Part shown: one piece after another, positions 9,814-19,194 of the stretch
How positions within the stretch are numbered: position 1 is the stretch's first letter
Layout: each line of letters begins with the position of its first letter
Origin: a bacterium
GTDB taxonomy: Archaea > Thermoproteota > Nitrososphaeria > Nitrososphaerales > Gagatemarchaeaceae
DNA length: 64,000 nucleotides
Direction: 5' to 3'
Assembly: GCA_027310575.1 (NCBI GenBank)
Contig: DAIDAO010000017.1
Location: forward strand, 1 to 64,000
Made by a program: the position numbers and the translations under genes
Notes under the pieces: model-generated
Seen by the model: the letters and a program-made list of their open reading frames with translations, nothing else
The model's database searches: none
Told to the model about the DNA's origin: nothing

Positions 9814-10655
9814 TCTGCCAGCAGCCGCTTCGCGTTCGACGAAAGGAGCTTCTCCGCGATCCCGGGCTTCAGCTTCTGGGCGAGGCTGGCCCGAAAGTCC
9901 TCCATCCAGTCCTTCTGTCTCAACATCGGATAGTCTGTGCCGAAGAGGAACCTGTCCTGGAGTATTCCGTTGATGTACGGCATTATGCTCTGCGGGAGGT
10001 ACCTGGGTTTCCACCCGGAAACGTCGATGAAAACGTTCGGATTCCGCAGGGCAATCGCTATCGCCACGTCAGGCCAGGGCCAGCCGAAGTGGGCCATTAC
10101 GACCTTCAGGTCGGGGAAGCTCTGGCAGACCTCGTCCAGGAGCTCGGTCTTGCTGTACTTGATCTCGCAGTCCCCCAGCCCCGTCGTGCCTGTGTGGAAG
10201 AGGATGGGCAGCCCCTCCTCCTGGCAGAAGTCGTAGATCGGGTACATCAGGCGCCTGTCGTTCAGGTAGACTGAATTGGCGCTGCTGTGGATCTTCAGCC
10301 CGCGCATCCCCAGGCTCTTGACCGCGCGCCTGAGTTCCCTCACTGACCCCTTCCCCGCGTTCGGATCGACCCCGGCGAACGGGATGAGCCTGTCCTGCGA
10401 CCTGCTCGCGATCGCGGCGACGTCGTCGTTTCTCAGCGTGTAGTTCCTGAAGGCTGGGTTCCGGGTCGCGTGGGTGTCCTGGCCGAGGATCACAGCCTTA
10501 GCCACCCCAGCCTCGTCCATCTCCTCGAGGAGCTGCCCGGTGGTCTCGGGGAGCTTGGCCACGTCCAGCCTGAAGAACCCGCATGCTTTCATTATCGGCC
10601 CGTTCTTCTTCATGAAAGCCCTGGTCCACGGGTGGACATGGACGTCGAAAGACAA
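9810..10655 (-). CDS. Amidohydrolase family protein (TIM-barrel metal-dependent hydrolase)
   Basis: LSFDVHVHPW..., RGLKIHSSANSVYLNDRRLMYPIYDFCQEEGLPILFHTGTTG, FGTDYPM; TTG start chosen to avoid overlap with bcp. Confidence 0.85.
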   Translation of the reverse strand: MSFDVHVHPWTRAFMKKNGPIMKACGFFRLDVAKLPETTGQLLEEMDEAGVAKAVILGQDTHATRNPAFRNYTLRNDDVAAIASRSQDRLIPFAGVDPNAGKGSVRELRRAVKSLGMRGLKIHSSANSVYLNDRRLMYPIYDFCQEEGLPILFHTGTTGLGDCEIKYSKTELLDEVCQSFPDLKVVMAHFGWPWPDVAIAIALRNPNVFIDVSGWKPRYLPQSIMPYINGILQDRFLFGTDYPMLRQKDWMEDFRASLAQKLKPGIAEKLLSSNAKRLLAD

Positions 10656-10718
10656 CTCCCGGCTGCGGCCTCCTGACCAATCATTAACTTTATTGGGGAA
10701 GAACAACCGCAGCGCCCC

Positions 10719-11195
10719 ATGAAGTCGAGCACTGCCGAACTCTTCACCGGTCAGCGCGCGCCCGACTTCGAGCTCCCCTCGTCGTCTGGGAAGCCGGTCA
10801 GGCTCAGCTCCCTGAAGGGCAAGCAGGTCGTCCTGTACTTCTACCCGAAGGACGACACCCCCGGCTGCACCATCGAAGCGTGCGCCTTCAGGGACAACCT
10901 CCCCAAGTTTGGCAGGATGGACGCCGTGGTACTCGGCGTCAGCTCCGACTCCCTCGACTCGCACGCGAAGTTCATCGACAAGTACTCCCTCAACTTCACG
11001 CTCCTGAGCGACGAGGACCTGGTGGCGCACAAGCTCTACGACACGTGGAAGCAGAAGAACAACTACGGGAGGACGTACTGGGGGACCGAGAGGTCGACCT
11101 TCGTCATAGGAGAGGACGGGAAGATCAAGAAGATATTCAGGAAGGTCACCCCGAAGGGGCACGAAGCAGAGGTCCTGGCCGCGCTGAAGTCCTAG
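10719..11195 (+). CDS. bcp: Thioredoxin-dependent peroxiredoxin (Bcp/PrxQ type)
   Basis: APDFELPSS, FYPKDDTPGCTIEACAFRD. Confidence 0.95.
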   Translation: MKSSTAELFTGQRAPDFELPSSSGKPVRLSSLKGKQVVLYFYPKDDTPGCTIEACAFRDNLPKFGRMDAVVLGVSSDSLDSHAKFIDKYSLNFTLLSDEDLVAHKLYDTWKQKNNYGRTYWGTERSTFVIGEDGKIKKIFRKVTPKGHEAEVLAALKS

Positions 11196-11207
11196 GGACC
11201 AGCCGGT

Positions 11208-11936
11208 TTGGGCTCATTCTTCGCAGGGATAAAGGCAGGGACCCTCAGCGGCATACTGTACGTGGGCGGGATGGCGGCGTTCAACGCCATCCTCCTCTAC
11301 GCGCTCAAGGCCGACGTCCTGACGACGATCAACCAGGCATACCCCACCACCTGCCCCCTGGCGCCCAATGCGAACGGCACCAGCGTTCTGGACTGCTTCG
11401 ACTCGGTGGTCGCGGTCGACGTCCCCTTCAGGGCGTTCGTGGCGTTCTTCGTTGCGTTGATCTACGCAGGCATCTTCGGGATGTACCACGACGGCCTTCC
11501 GAGGCTGGGGACGATCGCGAAGGGAATCGCTGCTGCAGCCGTGGTCGGGGCGAACCTCGCCTTCTTCGGCTTCGCGGGGTACGTCTTCGACTCGCAGTCC
11601 GCGGTCGCCACGGGCGTCTTCCTCGTGGCGTGGACCACGGTGTTCGGTTACTTCCTCGGGAGGCTGTACAGGAGGTACACGCGGGCGGTCGGGATAGGGA
11701 GCCAGGACCCATCGATGCTCAGGGTCTTTGTCGACGGGAGGGACGTCACCGGAAAGACGCGTACCTTCGCCACGACCTCAAGCCACAAGGTCAGGGCGGA
11801 GGTGACCGACGACGCGTCCTTCACCGAATGGGAGGCAGGCGGCGGGGTCTCCCTCGAAGACGCCAGGTCGTTCGAGACCGTCATGGAGGTCAACGGCGAG
11901 GGGACGCTGAGAGGGAAGGTCACAGGCAAGTACTAA
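11208..11936 (+). CDS. Membrane protein of unknown function
   Basis: ORF with several predicted TM stretches and a soluble C-terminal region. Confidence 0.6.
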   Translation: MGSFFAGIKAGTLSGILYVGGMAAFNAILLYALKADVLTTINQAYPTTCPLAPNANGTSVLDCFDSVVAVDVPFRAFVAFFVALIYAGIFGMYHDGLPRLGTIAKGIAAAAVVGANLAFFGFAGYVFDSQSAVATGVFLVAWTTVFGYFLGRLYRRYTRAVGIGSQDPSMLRVFVDGRDVTGKTRTFATTSSHKVRAEVTDDASFTEWEAGGGVSLEDARSFETVMEVNGEGTLRGKVTGKY

Positions 11937-12002
11937 GGCAGATGACGAATCCATCTACTGGACGCGCCGAAGGTTAAATACCCGAACAGATTCGGGCCGG
12001 CA

Positions 12003-12155
12003 ATGCTCCTTACCGCCGAACCCGAGGAGACATACTGCCTCAAGACAGAGAAGCACGCCCCCTGGACGGTAGGCGGGAACGTGATCTGCTACAGGTGCGG
12101 CTTCCTGATCGGGAAGGCAGACGGCGGAGAGCTGGGCTCGCTGCTGGACTACTGA
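12003..12155 (+). CDS. Small 50-aa Cys-containing protein
   Basis: Below the ORF-track cutoff: MLLTAEPEETYCLKTEKHAPWTVGGNVICYRCGFLIGKADGGELGSLLDY*; TATA-like ggttaaatac about 30 nt upstream of ATG. Confidence 0.6.
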   Translation: MLLTAEPEETYCLKTEKHAPWTVGGNVICYRCGFLIGKADGGELGSLLDY

Positions 12156-12161
12156 CCCCGG

Positions 12162-12623
12162 CTACGGGCTCTTCCCGAAGGAGCTCGTAAGCGCCCTGAA
12201 CCCGCGCTTGGAGTAGAAGTTGTTCGCGATCTCGTTCCTGGAGGGCACGTCAGCGACGATTATCTCCGCCCCCATCTTCCTCAGCTCGGCTGAGGCCTGC
12301 TGGAGCACCTCGTTCCCCAGCGCCTTTCTCCTGTACTCTGGCAGGACGTAGAAGTCGGTGATGAATCCCTCGTGGTGAGGCTCGTAGAAGAGGCGCTCGC
12401 GCATCTCTGCCCTCAGGACCCCCACGATCTTCGACCCCTCGGCTGCCACCAAGAGGAGCTTGTCGGGTACGCCGATGGTCGAACCGATGTACTTCTCTGC
12501 CCTGGTCTTGGCGTCGGCCACCACAGCGAAGAGCGGGTCGAACTCGTTGTTCAGCCGCTTGGTCCTGACGATCAGGTCAGCCACAGCAGGAAGGTCTTCC
12601 TTTCTAGCCCGTCGGATCTGCAT
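12162..12623 (-). CDS. GNAT family N-acetyltransferase
   Basis: MQIRRARKEDLPAVADLI... FITDFYVLPEYRRKALGNEVLQQA. Confidence 0.85.
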   Translation of the reverse strand: MQIRRARKEDLPAVADLIVRTKRLNNEFDPLFAVVADAKTRAEKYIGSTIGVPDKLLLVAAEGSKIVGVLRAEMRERLFYEPHHEGFITDFYVLPEYRRKALGNEVLQQASAELRKMGAEIIVADVPSRNEIANNFYSKRGFRALTSSFGKSP

Positions 12624-12663
12624 CGCTATCAGCCCTTCCGGTCCTGGCAGTCCCGATTTACGT

Positions 12664-13983
12664 CTATTCCGGGGGGTCAAGTATGATTCCATTTCTCCTG
12701 AGCGCGTTCATCACCTTTCTCGAGTGCTCTATCGTCTCTGTCGCGACCCTGAGTGACTCCGCGGCTGTCATCTTTCTCCTGGCCACGCCCTCCCTTATCG
12801 CCGCCTGGGCGACCTTCGCAGCCACCCTCGGGTAGACCTCCCACTGCACCATCGTGGGAAGGATGTAGTCCTTCGAGATCCCCTTCTCCCGCGCAAACGC
12901 AGCCAGCTCGTGGGCAGCATCGATCACCATCGGGTCGGTTATCGTCTTCGCCCTGACGTCGAGGGCGCCGCGGAAGATGGCCGGGAACATGAGGCTGTTG
13001 TTCACCTGGTTGGGGTAGTCGGAGCGGCCCGTGGCGACTATCTCCGCCCCGGCCGCCAGTGCCGCAGGCGGGAGCATCTCGGGCACGGGGTTGGCCATGA
13101 AGAAGGCTATGGACCTCTTGTTCATCACCCTGATCTCGTCCGGCTTCACCAGCTCGGGTCCCTGACCGGCCGCGCAGACGAGGGCGTCTGCGCCCTTCAG
13201 GGCGTCTTTCAGGCCGCCGGTTATCCTGTCCCCGTTGGTGTGGATGGCTATCTCGTACTTCCACCTGTTCTTGAGCATCAGCTGGTCTATGTCATCCCTC
13301 TCGGGGTGCAGGATCCCCTTGGAGTCGAGGACGACTATGTCCTTCGGGTTGACTCCGGCCTTGACCAGGAGCCTCTCGGCGGCCACGTTGGCTGCACCCG
13401 CGCCGAACAGGACGATCCTTGAACCCTTCAGCTTCCTCCCTGTCAGCTCCAGGGCGTTGAAGAGGGCGGCCAGGGTGACTCCTGCCGTCCCCTGCTGGTC
13501 GTCGTGCCAGACCGGTATCTTCATCTCAGCCCTGAGGCGATCGAGCACGTCGAAGCACTTCGGGGACTCGATGTCCTCGAGGTTGACCCCGCCGAGAGAA
13601 GGTTCGAGCGCCCTGACGAGATCGATCAGCCCCTCCTCGCTCTTCGCCCTGACCGGGAGAGGGATCGCGTTCACGCCCCCCAGGTAGTTGTAGATGAGCG
13701 ACTTGCCCTCCATCACCGGGAGGGCGCCTTCGGGCCCGATGTTTCCCAGCCCGAGCACGCGCGTGCCGTCCGTGACCACGGCCACGGTGTTCCACCTTCC
13801 AGTGTACTCGAACGAAAGCTCCGCGTCTTCCGCTATTGCTCGCGAGACCGCCGCGACGCCGGGGGTGTACCAGATCGAGAAGTCGTCCAACGACCTGACG
13901 GGGACCTTCGGGGAAACCCCCACCTTTCCGCCGTAGAATTTCGAGTAGGCCAGGGCTTTCCGGGAGAAGTCTTCCTTCGGCAA
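12664..13983 (-). CDS. Malic enzyme (malate dehydrogenase, oxaloacetate-decarboxylating)
   Basis: YTPGVAAVSRAI, NYLGGVNAIPLPVRAKS, FHDDQQGTA-like WHDDQQGTAGVTLAALFNAL; TTG start inferred. Confidence 0.92.
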   Translation of the reverse strand: MPKEDFSRKALAYSKFYGGKVGVSPKVPVRSLDDFSIWYTPGVAAVSRAIAEDAELSFEYTGRWNTVAVVTDGTRVLGLGNIGPEGALPVMEGKSLIYNYLGGVNAIPLPVRAKSEEGLIDLVRALEPSLGGVNLEDIESPKCFDVLDRLRAEMKIPVWHDDQQGTAGVTLAALFNALELTGRKLKGSRIVLFGAGAANVAAERLLVKAGVNPKDIVVLDSKGILHPERDDIDQLMLKNRWKYEIAIHTNGDRITGGLKDALKGADALVCAAGQGPELVKPDEIRVMNKRSIAFFMANPVPEMLPPAALAAGAEIVATGRSDYPNQVNNSLMFPAIFRGALDVRAKTITDPMVIDAAHELAAFAREKGISKDYILPTMVQWEVYPRVAAKVAQAAIREGVARRKMTAAESLRVATETIEHSRKVMNALRRNGIILDPPE

Positions 13984-14319
13984 GGAGACGGGCCGCCTCT
14001 CCTCTGCTATTTGTGTCCTTTCGATGCGCCTGTGGACCAGGTGCTGCCGTGCCCCCGCCCGGGTTCGGCGGTAGCCGCTCAAGTAAGGACCTCCAGGAGA
14101 GCCCGGCCCGAGACCACCTTGGGCATCGTTTTTCGCGCGCCCCCCGTACGTTCTTTAAGGGTGAGGGCAATTCTCACACTTGGAAAACGCCCTCGTCGAG
14201 GTTACTTTCAGGGCGCCCGAACGAGACGATTGCACTTCGTCACAAAGAACACACTCGGCGTAAGTGCTCTCGAGCCCGCTGCCTTCGTCGACCTTTGATG
14301 GAAAGCGGCGGAAGACGAC

Positions 14320-14550
14320 GTGAGATCCGCGGGATGGACGTGGAAGGCGGGAGTGACACGGAGGTTTGGGAAGCACTTCTGCTCCGAGGGGCACGTTCGG
14401 CCAGACGCCGGGGACGGGAACGCGAATTCGAGCCGGGGCCACTCGACCCACCATGGGTCGCATGCCTGCGGCCAATGCCATGTTGGCCTGGTGGTGCGGT
14501 CGGGTTTGGACAAGGCAACTCAAATAAGGTGGCGCTCGGTGAAGCCCTAG
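14320..14550 (+). CDS. Possible small Cys/His-rich metal-binding protein
   Basis: RRFGKHFCSEGH...RGHSTHHGSHACGQCHVG; ends 2 nt before the YHS gene. Weak call. Confidence 0.3.
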   Translation: MRSAGWTWKAGVTRRFGKHFCSEGHVRPDAGDGNANSSRGHSTHHGSHACGQCHVGLVVRSGLDKATQIRWRSVKP

Positions 14551-14552
14551 CA

Positions 14553-14702
14553 ATGGCCAAAGACCCAGTCTGCGGAATGACAGTGAACGAGAAGGACACC
14601 AAGTTCACGTCCGTGCATGAGGGAACGACCTTCTACTTCTGCTCCGCCCAGTGCAAGCGGACCTTCGACGGCGATCCACACAGGTACGGTCATCCGAAGT
14701 AG
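14553..14702 (+). CDS. YHS domain protein
   Basis: MAKDPVCGMTVNEKDTKFTSVHEGTTFYFCSAQCKRTFDGDPHRYGHPK. Confidence 0.92.
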   Translation: MAKDPVCGMTVNEKDTKFTSVHEGTTFYFCSAQCKRTFDGDPHRYGHPK

Positions 14703-14785
14703 GCGCGGCGCGGACTCGGCCGACGAAGGTCGATCCCAGGTCTAACCTTTATCTCCGTTAGGCCTAGGGCGGGGACGAGCCAGAG

Positions 14786-16141
14786 ATGGTCAATCCAAGC
14801 TTCGAGAAGTACGTCGGGGACAACTTGGACAGGTTCGCGAAGGAGATCATCAGGTTGGCCTCGCAGCCCAGCGTCTCCGCTAGGAACGAGGGGATAGAGG
14901 AGTGCGCCGCGCTCGTGGAGAAGATGCTCAAGGAGATCGGGGCATCGACGAAGGTCCTCAGGATAGGCGGGGCGGCGCCTCTCGTCTACGGAGAGATCAA
15001 GGGACGGAGGACAGACAGGACCATCATGTTCTACAACCACTACGACGTCCAGCCTGAAGAGCCTCTGGAGCTCTGGAAGTCTCCCCCGTTCAAGCCCGAG
15101 GTCAGGGATGGCGTCATCTATGGGAGGGGAGTATCGGATGACAAGGGGGAGCTGGTGTCGAGGCTCAAGATCGTCGAGGCCTACACGAAGACCGCCGGCG
15201 GCCCGCCCTGCAACGTGAAGTTCTGCTTCGAGGGTGAAGAAGAGTCAGGGAGCGTGCACCTCGAGGAGTACGTCGCGAAGTACAGCGACCTGTTCAAGGC
15301 GGACGCGGTCGTCTGGGAGTATGGAACTGTGGACACGAACGGCACTCCGAAGGTCACCCTGGGGGTCAAGGGGATGATATACGTGGAATTCGTCCTGAAG
15401 TCGCTGTCTCAGGACGCGCACAGCAGCTACGCTGCCGTCCTCCCAAGCGCTCCTTGGAGGATGGTGAGGCTCCTCAACCTGCTGAAGGACGAGAACGAGC
15501 GGGTCCTCGTCCCAGGCTGGTACGACAGGGTGACCAGCATGGCGGAAGACGAGCTCGAGGTCATGCAGGACATGCCCTTCGACGGGGCCGAGTTCAGGAA
15601 GACCTTCGGGGCGGACAGGTTCCTCGGCGGCATGGGGGACGACCAGGCGAAGAAGGCGCTCATTCAGAGGCCGACCGGGAACATAGCCGGGATCTGGGCG
15701 GGCTACACCGGGCCCGGAGGGAAGACCGTCCTCCCGATGGAGATCCACGTCAAGATGGACTTCCGCCTCGTCCCCGAACAGGACCCGCAGGAACTCTGGG
15801 ACAGCATGAGGAAGTACCTGGACGACAAAGGGTTCGCTGACGTCGAAATGAGGCTTGAAAGCATGGAGCCCGCGGCGAGGACCTCCTACAAGCACCCCTT
15901 CGCCCAGGCGGCAATCAAGGCCGCGGAGAAGGTCTACGGGAAGAAGCCCGTCGTCGAGCTCAGCTCCCCTGGGACCGGCCCGCTGTATCTGTTCACAAGG
16001 CGGTACAACATGCCTTCGACGGACATAGGGGTGTCAGCGGAAGACGGCGGGATTCACGCCCCCAACGAGAACCTCAAGCTCGAGAACCTTAGGAAAGGGA
16101 TGCTCTGGATAGCAGAGACGATGGAGCTGTTCTCGGCCTAG
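14786..16141 (+). CDS. M20 family metallopeptidase/dipeptidase
   Basis: TIMFYNHYDVQPEEPLELWKSPPF, GRGVSDDKGEL, CFEGEEESGS. Confidence 0.93.
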   Translation: MVNPSFEKYVGDNLDRFAKEIIRLASQPSVSARNEGIEECAALVEKMLKEIGASTKVLRIGGAAPLVYGEIKGRRTDRTIMFYNHYDVQPEEPLELWKSPPFKPEVRDGVIYGRGVSDDKGELVSRLKIVEAYTKTAGGPPCNVKFCFEGEEESGSVHLEEYVAKYSDLFKADAVVWEYGTVDTNGTPKVTLGVKGMIYVEFVLKSLSQDAHSSYAAVLPSAPWRMVRLLNLLKDENERVLVPGWYDRVTSMAEDELEVMQDMPFDGAEFRKTFGADRFLGGMGDDQAKKALIQRPTGNIAGIWAGYTGPGGKTVLPMEIHVKMDFRLVPEQDPQELWDSMRKYLDDKGFADVEMRLESMEPAARTSYKHPFAQAAIKAAEKVYGKKPVVELSSPGTGPLYLFTRRYNMPSTDIGVSAEDGGIHAPNENLKLENLRKGMLWIAETMELFSA

Positions 16142-16142
16142 T

Positions 16143-16688
16143 CTACCACTTCGTCCTGTTACCTTCGAGGAGGCCCGGCCCCAGGTGGACCTGGTCGATG
16201 TGCTTCGAAAGCTCCTGCTGGCTCTTCATCACTGCGTCGCAGTACGGGCAGCTCACCCCCTCCGGCCGCGCGAGCTCCGGGAGCGCCACGTTCTGACCCC
16301 GGGTCCCGGACACGACCGCCTTCTGGGTGACCAGCCCCACCAACTCCCCGTCGCGGGTGACCACCAGCCTCCTGAGCCCGAGCTTCGACATCTTGGAGAT
16401 CGCATCCGCGACCTTGTCGGATTCGGAGATGGTCTGCAGGGGCGAGCTCATCGCTTCCCTCGCTTTCGCCTGCTGCGGGTCCAGCCCAGAGGCGACGACC
16501 TTGTAGAGGATGTCCCTCTCCGTGATGATCCCGACTGGCACCTTGCCCTTCATCACTATCGCCTCAGTCGCACCGATCCTCTGCATGGCCTGCGCGGCCT
16601 GACGGACAGACTCCTCGTCCCCCACCTTCGCGAAATCCTTTGACATGTATCTGGACACCGGCTCCTCGAGCGACTCCTTCAGGCTCAT
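16143..16688 (-). CDS. CBS-domain pair protein with C-terminal zinc-finger-like segment
   Basis: Tandem CBS (GIITERDILYKV; RRLVVTRDGELVGLVT) and C-terminal CPYCDAVMKSQQELSKHIDQVH. Confidence 0.88.
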   Translation of the reverse strand: MSLKESLEEPVSRYMSKDFAKVGDEESVRQAAQAMQRIGATEAIVMKGKVPVGIITERDILYKVVASGLDPQQAKAREAMSSPLQTISESDKVADAISKMSKLGLRRLVVTRDGELVGLVTQKAVVSGTRGQNVALPELARPEGVSCPYCDAVMKSQQELSKHIDQVHLGPGLLEGNRTKW

Positions 16689-16761
16689 GGTCAGACCGGA
16701 CTGCTGCCCTTACTTAAGTCCGGACGTCTAACTCATAAGCCGCGCGTCGCGGGGTCGGGCA

Positions 16762-17886
16762 ATGAAAGCTGCAGTTCTCGGGTCTGGGCTTATGGGCTCT
16801 GTCATTGGATGGGACCTTGCGAGGTCCGACGGGGTCGACGAGGTCGTTGTCGCGGACATAGACAGGGAGCGGCTGGACAGGGTGAAGAGGAAGTCCCCAG
16901 GCAAGAAGATGTCGGTCGAAGTCCTGGACATCAAGGACACGAGGAGGGTCGTGTCGTTCCTGAAGCGGTTCGACGTCACAGCCTCCGCCCTGCCGCACGG
17001 GATCGTGCATCTTTCGGACATCGCGGCTGTCGAGGCCGGGACGAAGATCGTGAACATCGCATTCGAGGACGAGCAGATGGAGCTCGACGCCGGCGCGAGG
17101 AAGTCTGGAGCGCTTCTTGTCCCCGGGTGCGGCGTGGCGCCGGGGCTCGGAGGGATCCTTCTCGCGCATGCCCTGAAGGAGATGGGCGGCGGGGACGAAG
17201 GGCACATCCTCGTAGGGGGCCTCCCCCAGAAGCCTGTCCCGCCTTTCGGTTACAGGCTGGTGTTCTCGATCGTGGGACTGCTGAGGGAGTACATCGAAGA
17301 TGCGAGGGTGGTGAGGGAGGGCAAGCTCGTGAAAGTCAGGCCATTCTCGACGGTAGAGACGTACGATTTTCCGCAGCCCATCGGGAGGCTGGAGGGGTTC
17401 GCTACGGACGGCCTCGCTACGCTGGTCTACACTATGAAGGGGATGAAGACGCTCGACGAGATCACGCTGAGGTGGCCAGGGCATGCCGGGAAGATGAACC
17501 TGCTGATGGAGAGCGGCTACTTCTCCAAGGAGAAGGTGAAGGCAGGGGGAGCGGAGGTGTCCCCCCTCGAGGTGTCGCACGCGGTGCTGGGGAAGAAACT
17601 AGCCGAAGGGGACCCGCGCGACATGACAGTGATGAGGGTCATAGCGAAGGGGAGGGGGAAGAGCGTGGTCTACGACATGGTTGACAGATACGACGAGGAG
17701 AACCAGGTGTCCTCGATGGGCAAGACGACAGCCTACACGGGCTCCATAGTCGCGCAGATGGTGGGCTCGGGGAGGATATCCGGGAAGGGGGTGGTCCCTC
17801 CTGAAGTGGCGCTCCAGGGGAAGATGGTGGATGCACTCGTCTCTGAGCTCGGGGACAGAGGCGTCAAGATCAGCAAGGGCAAGTGA
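16762..17886 (+). CDS. Saccharopine dehydrogenase family protein
   Basis: MKAAVLGSGLMGSVIGWDLARS Rossmann start; saccharopine-DH-like C-terminal region. Confidence 0.8.
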   Translation: MKAAVLGSGLMGSVIGWDLARSDGVDEVVVADIDRERLDRVKRKSPGKKMSVEVLDIKDTRRVVSFLKRFDVTASALPHGIVHLSDIAAVEAGTKIVNIAFEDEQMELDAGARKSGALLVPGCGVAPGLGGILLAHALKEMGGGDEGHILVGGLPQKPVPPFGYRLVFSIVGLLREYIEDARVVREGKLVKVRPFSTVETYDFPQPIGRLEGFATDGLATLVYTMKGMKTLDEITLRWPGHAGKMNLLMESGYFSKEKVKAGGAEVSPLEVSHAVLGKKLAEGDPRDMTVMRVIAKGRGKSVVYDMVDRYDEENQVSSMGKTTAYTGSIVAQMVGSGRISGKGVVPPEVALQGKMVDALVSELGDRGVKISKGK

Positions 17887-17897
17887 CGCGAAGGGCC

Positions 17898-18539
17898 CTA
17901 GCCGAAGGCGAGGACGTAGGCACCCACGGCCGCGATGACGAACCCCACCAACGCGTCGTTGTACTTGGCAGGCGCGCGGGAGAGGACCTTTGCGAACCCG
18001 GCAGACCCGAAGAGGAGGAGCGCGGACAGGGTCAGAATCGACGCTAGCGCGAACACGAGCGCCGCGTCCGCGGCGAATCCCAGCCCGGCAGGGACCGCCA
18101 GGAGGAACACCGGAAGGATGCTCAGGTCAGGCGAGAGCGCCCCTCCGAGCACGACAAAGTAGGTCAGCCCCCTCCCTGCTGACTTCGCCCTGGCCAGTTC
18201 CTGGTCCGCTTCCTTGTCGTAGTCAGGCGGGTCCCTGGCCGAGATCCTCTTCACGCCGTACCCGACACCGACGACCAACATCACCAGACCGGTCGCAATC
18301 GTGATCCCACCAGACAGCTCCGGAGAGAAGACGAGGCCCGCAGCCACGATGGCGAAGCCGAGGGCCACCGAGAGCATGACGTGGCCTCCCCCGGCCGCAA
18401 GCCCAAACCCGAGCAGCCTCGCCCGCGACCAGGACGCCCTCTGACCCAGGATGCAGAGCGTGACCCAGTGGTCCGGGGCAGACATGTGGAGGACCCCGAC
18501 AAGGGCCGCTGCGCTCAGCAGCGGGAGAACGTCGGTCAA
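17898..18539 (-). CDS. Nickel/cobalt-transporter-like or sulfite-exporter-like membrane protein
   Basis: GVLHMSAPDHWVTL motif near the N-terminus and about 6 TM; TTG start inferred to avoid overlap. Confidence 0.6.
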   Translation of the reverse strand: MTDVLPLLSAAALVGVLHMSAPDHWVTLCILGQRASWSRARLLGFGLAAGGGHVMLSVALGFAIVAAGLVFSPELSGGITIATGLVMLVVGVGYGVKRISARDPPDYDKEADQELARAKSAGRGLTYFVVLGGALSPDLSILPVFLLAVPAGLGFAADAALVFALASILTLSALLLFGSAGFAKVLSRAPAKYNDALVGFVIAAVGAYVLAFG

Positions 18540-18595
18540 TCGCCTTCCCCGGAAGGGGCCGGCGGATAAGGCTAATTCAGCTAGGGCTTCGGCTG

Positions 18596-19114
18596 TCAGA
18601 CGATGTCGGACGGGGGAGCCGGATACTCCGCGGGCCCCGTGGTCGTGTACTGCTGGGAGTAGTATACGAGCGGGCGCTTGGAGTTCAGGGTCCTGGCCCG
18701 GACGACCTCCCCGACCAGGATCGAATGGTCCCCGCCGCCGTACACCTTCCATGCCCTGCACTCGAGGACCGCCCTGACGCCGTCGATGATCGGAGCCCCG
18801 GCGACACCCTTTGTGAACTTCAGCCCCTCGAACCTGTCCTTCAGCTGCACCTTGCCGGCGAACCTGTCCGAGACCGCCTTCTGATCGTCCGCAAGGAAGT
18901 TGACCGCGTAGGCAGCCGCATCCCTGAAGAGGTCGTGGAGCGTCGAGCTCTTCGCTACCGAGAACAGGACGAGAGGAGGTTCAAGGGACACGCTCGTGAA
19001 GGAGCTCACGGTCATCCCCTTGGGGCCGTCCGGGGAGCTTGTGGTGGCGACCGTGACTCCCTGGGGGTAGATTCTCATCGCCTTCTTCAGGTCGTCCTGC
19101 AGGTTTCCTTCCAA
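18596..19114 (-). CDS. Flavin reductase family (FMN-binding split barrel)
   Basis: YPQGVTVATTSSPDGPKGMTVSSFTSVSLEPPLVLFSV. Confidence 0.9.
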   Translation of the reverse strand: MEGNLQDDLKKAMRIYPQGVTVATTSSPDGPKGMTVSSFTSVSLEPPLVLFSVAKSSTLHDLFRDAAAYAVNFLADDQKAVSDRFAGKVQLKDRFEGLKFTKGVAGAPIIDGVRAVLECRAWKVYGGGDHSILVGEVVRARTLNSKRPLVYYSQQYTTTGPAEYPAPPSDIV

Positions 19115-19194
19115 CTCCGGACTAGGGCTCCACTGAGAAGGGCCGCCGACTCCTGTCTTGTTTAAAACATTCCCCGCGCACGAGCCGGGCCGCG

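Noticed and set aside
10656-11162. N-terminal extension of the amidohydrolase ORF 9810..11162
   Set aside because: Antisense to the well-supported bcp gene; the start at 10655 gives a natural LSFDVHVHPW amidohydrolase N-terminus.
14082-14320. Possible structured RNA in the long intergenic region before the YHS gene
   Set aside because: No tRNA T-loop, cloverleaf, or convincing long stem could be recognised by eye; left unannotated.
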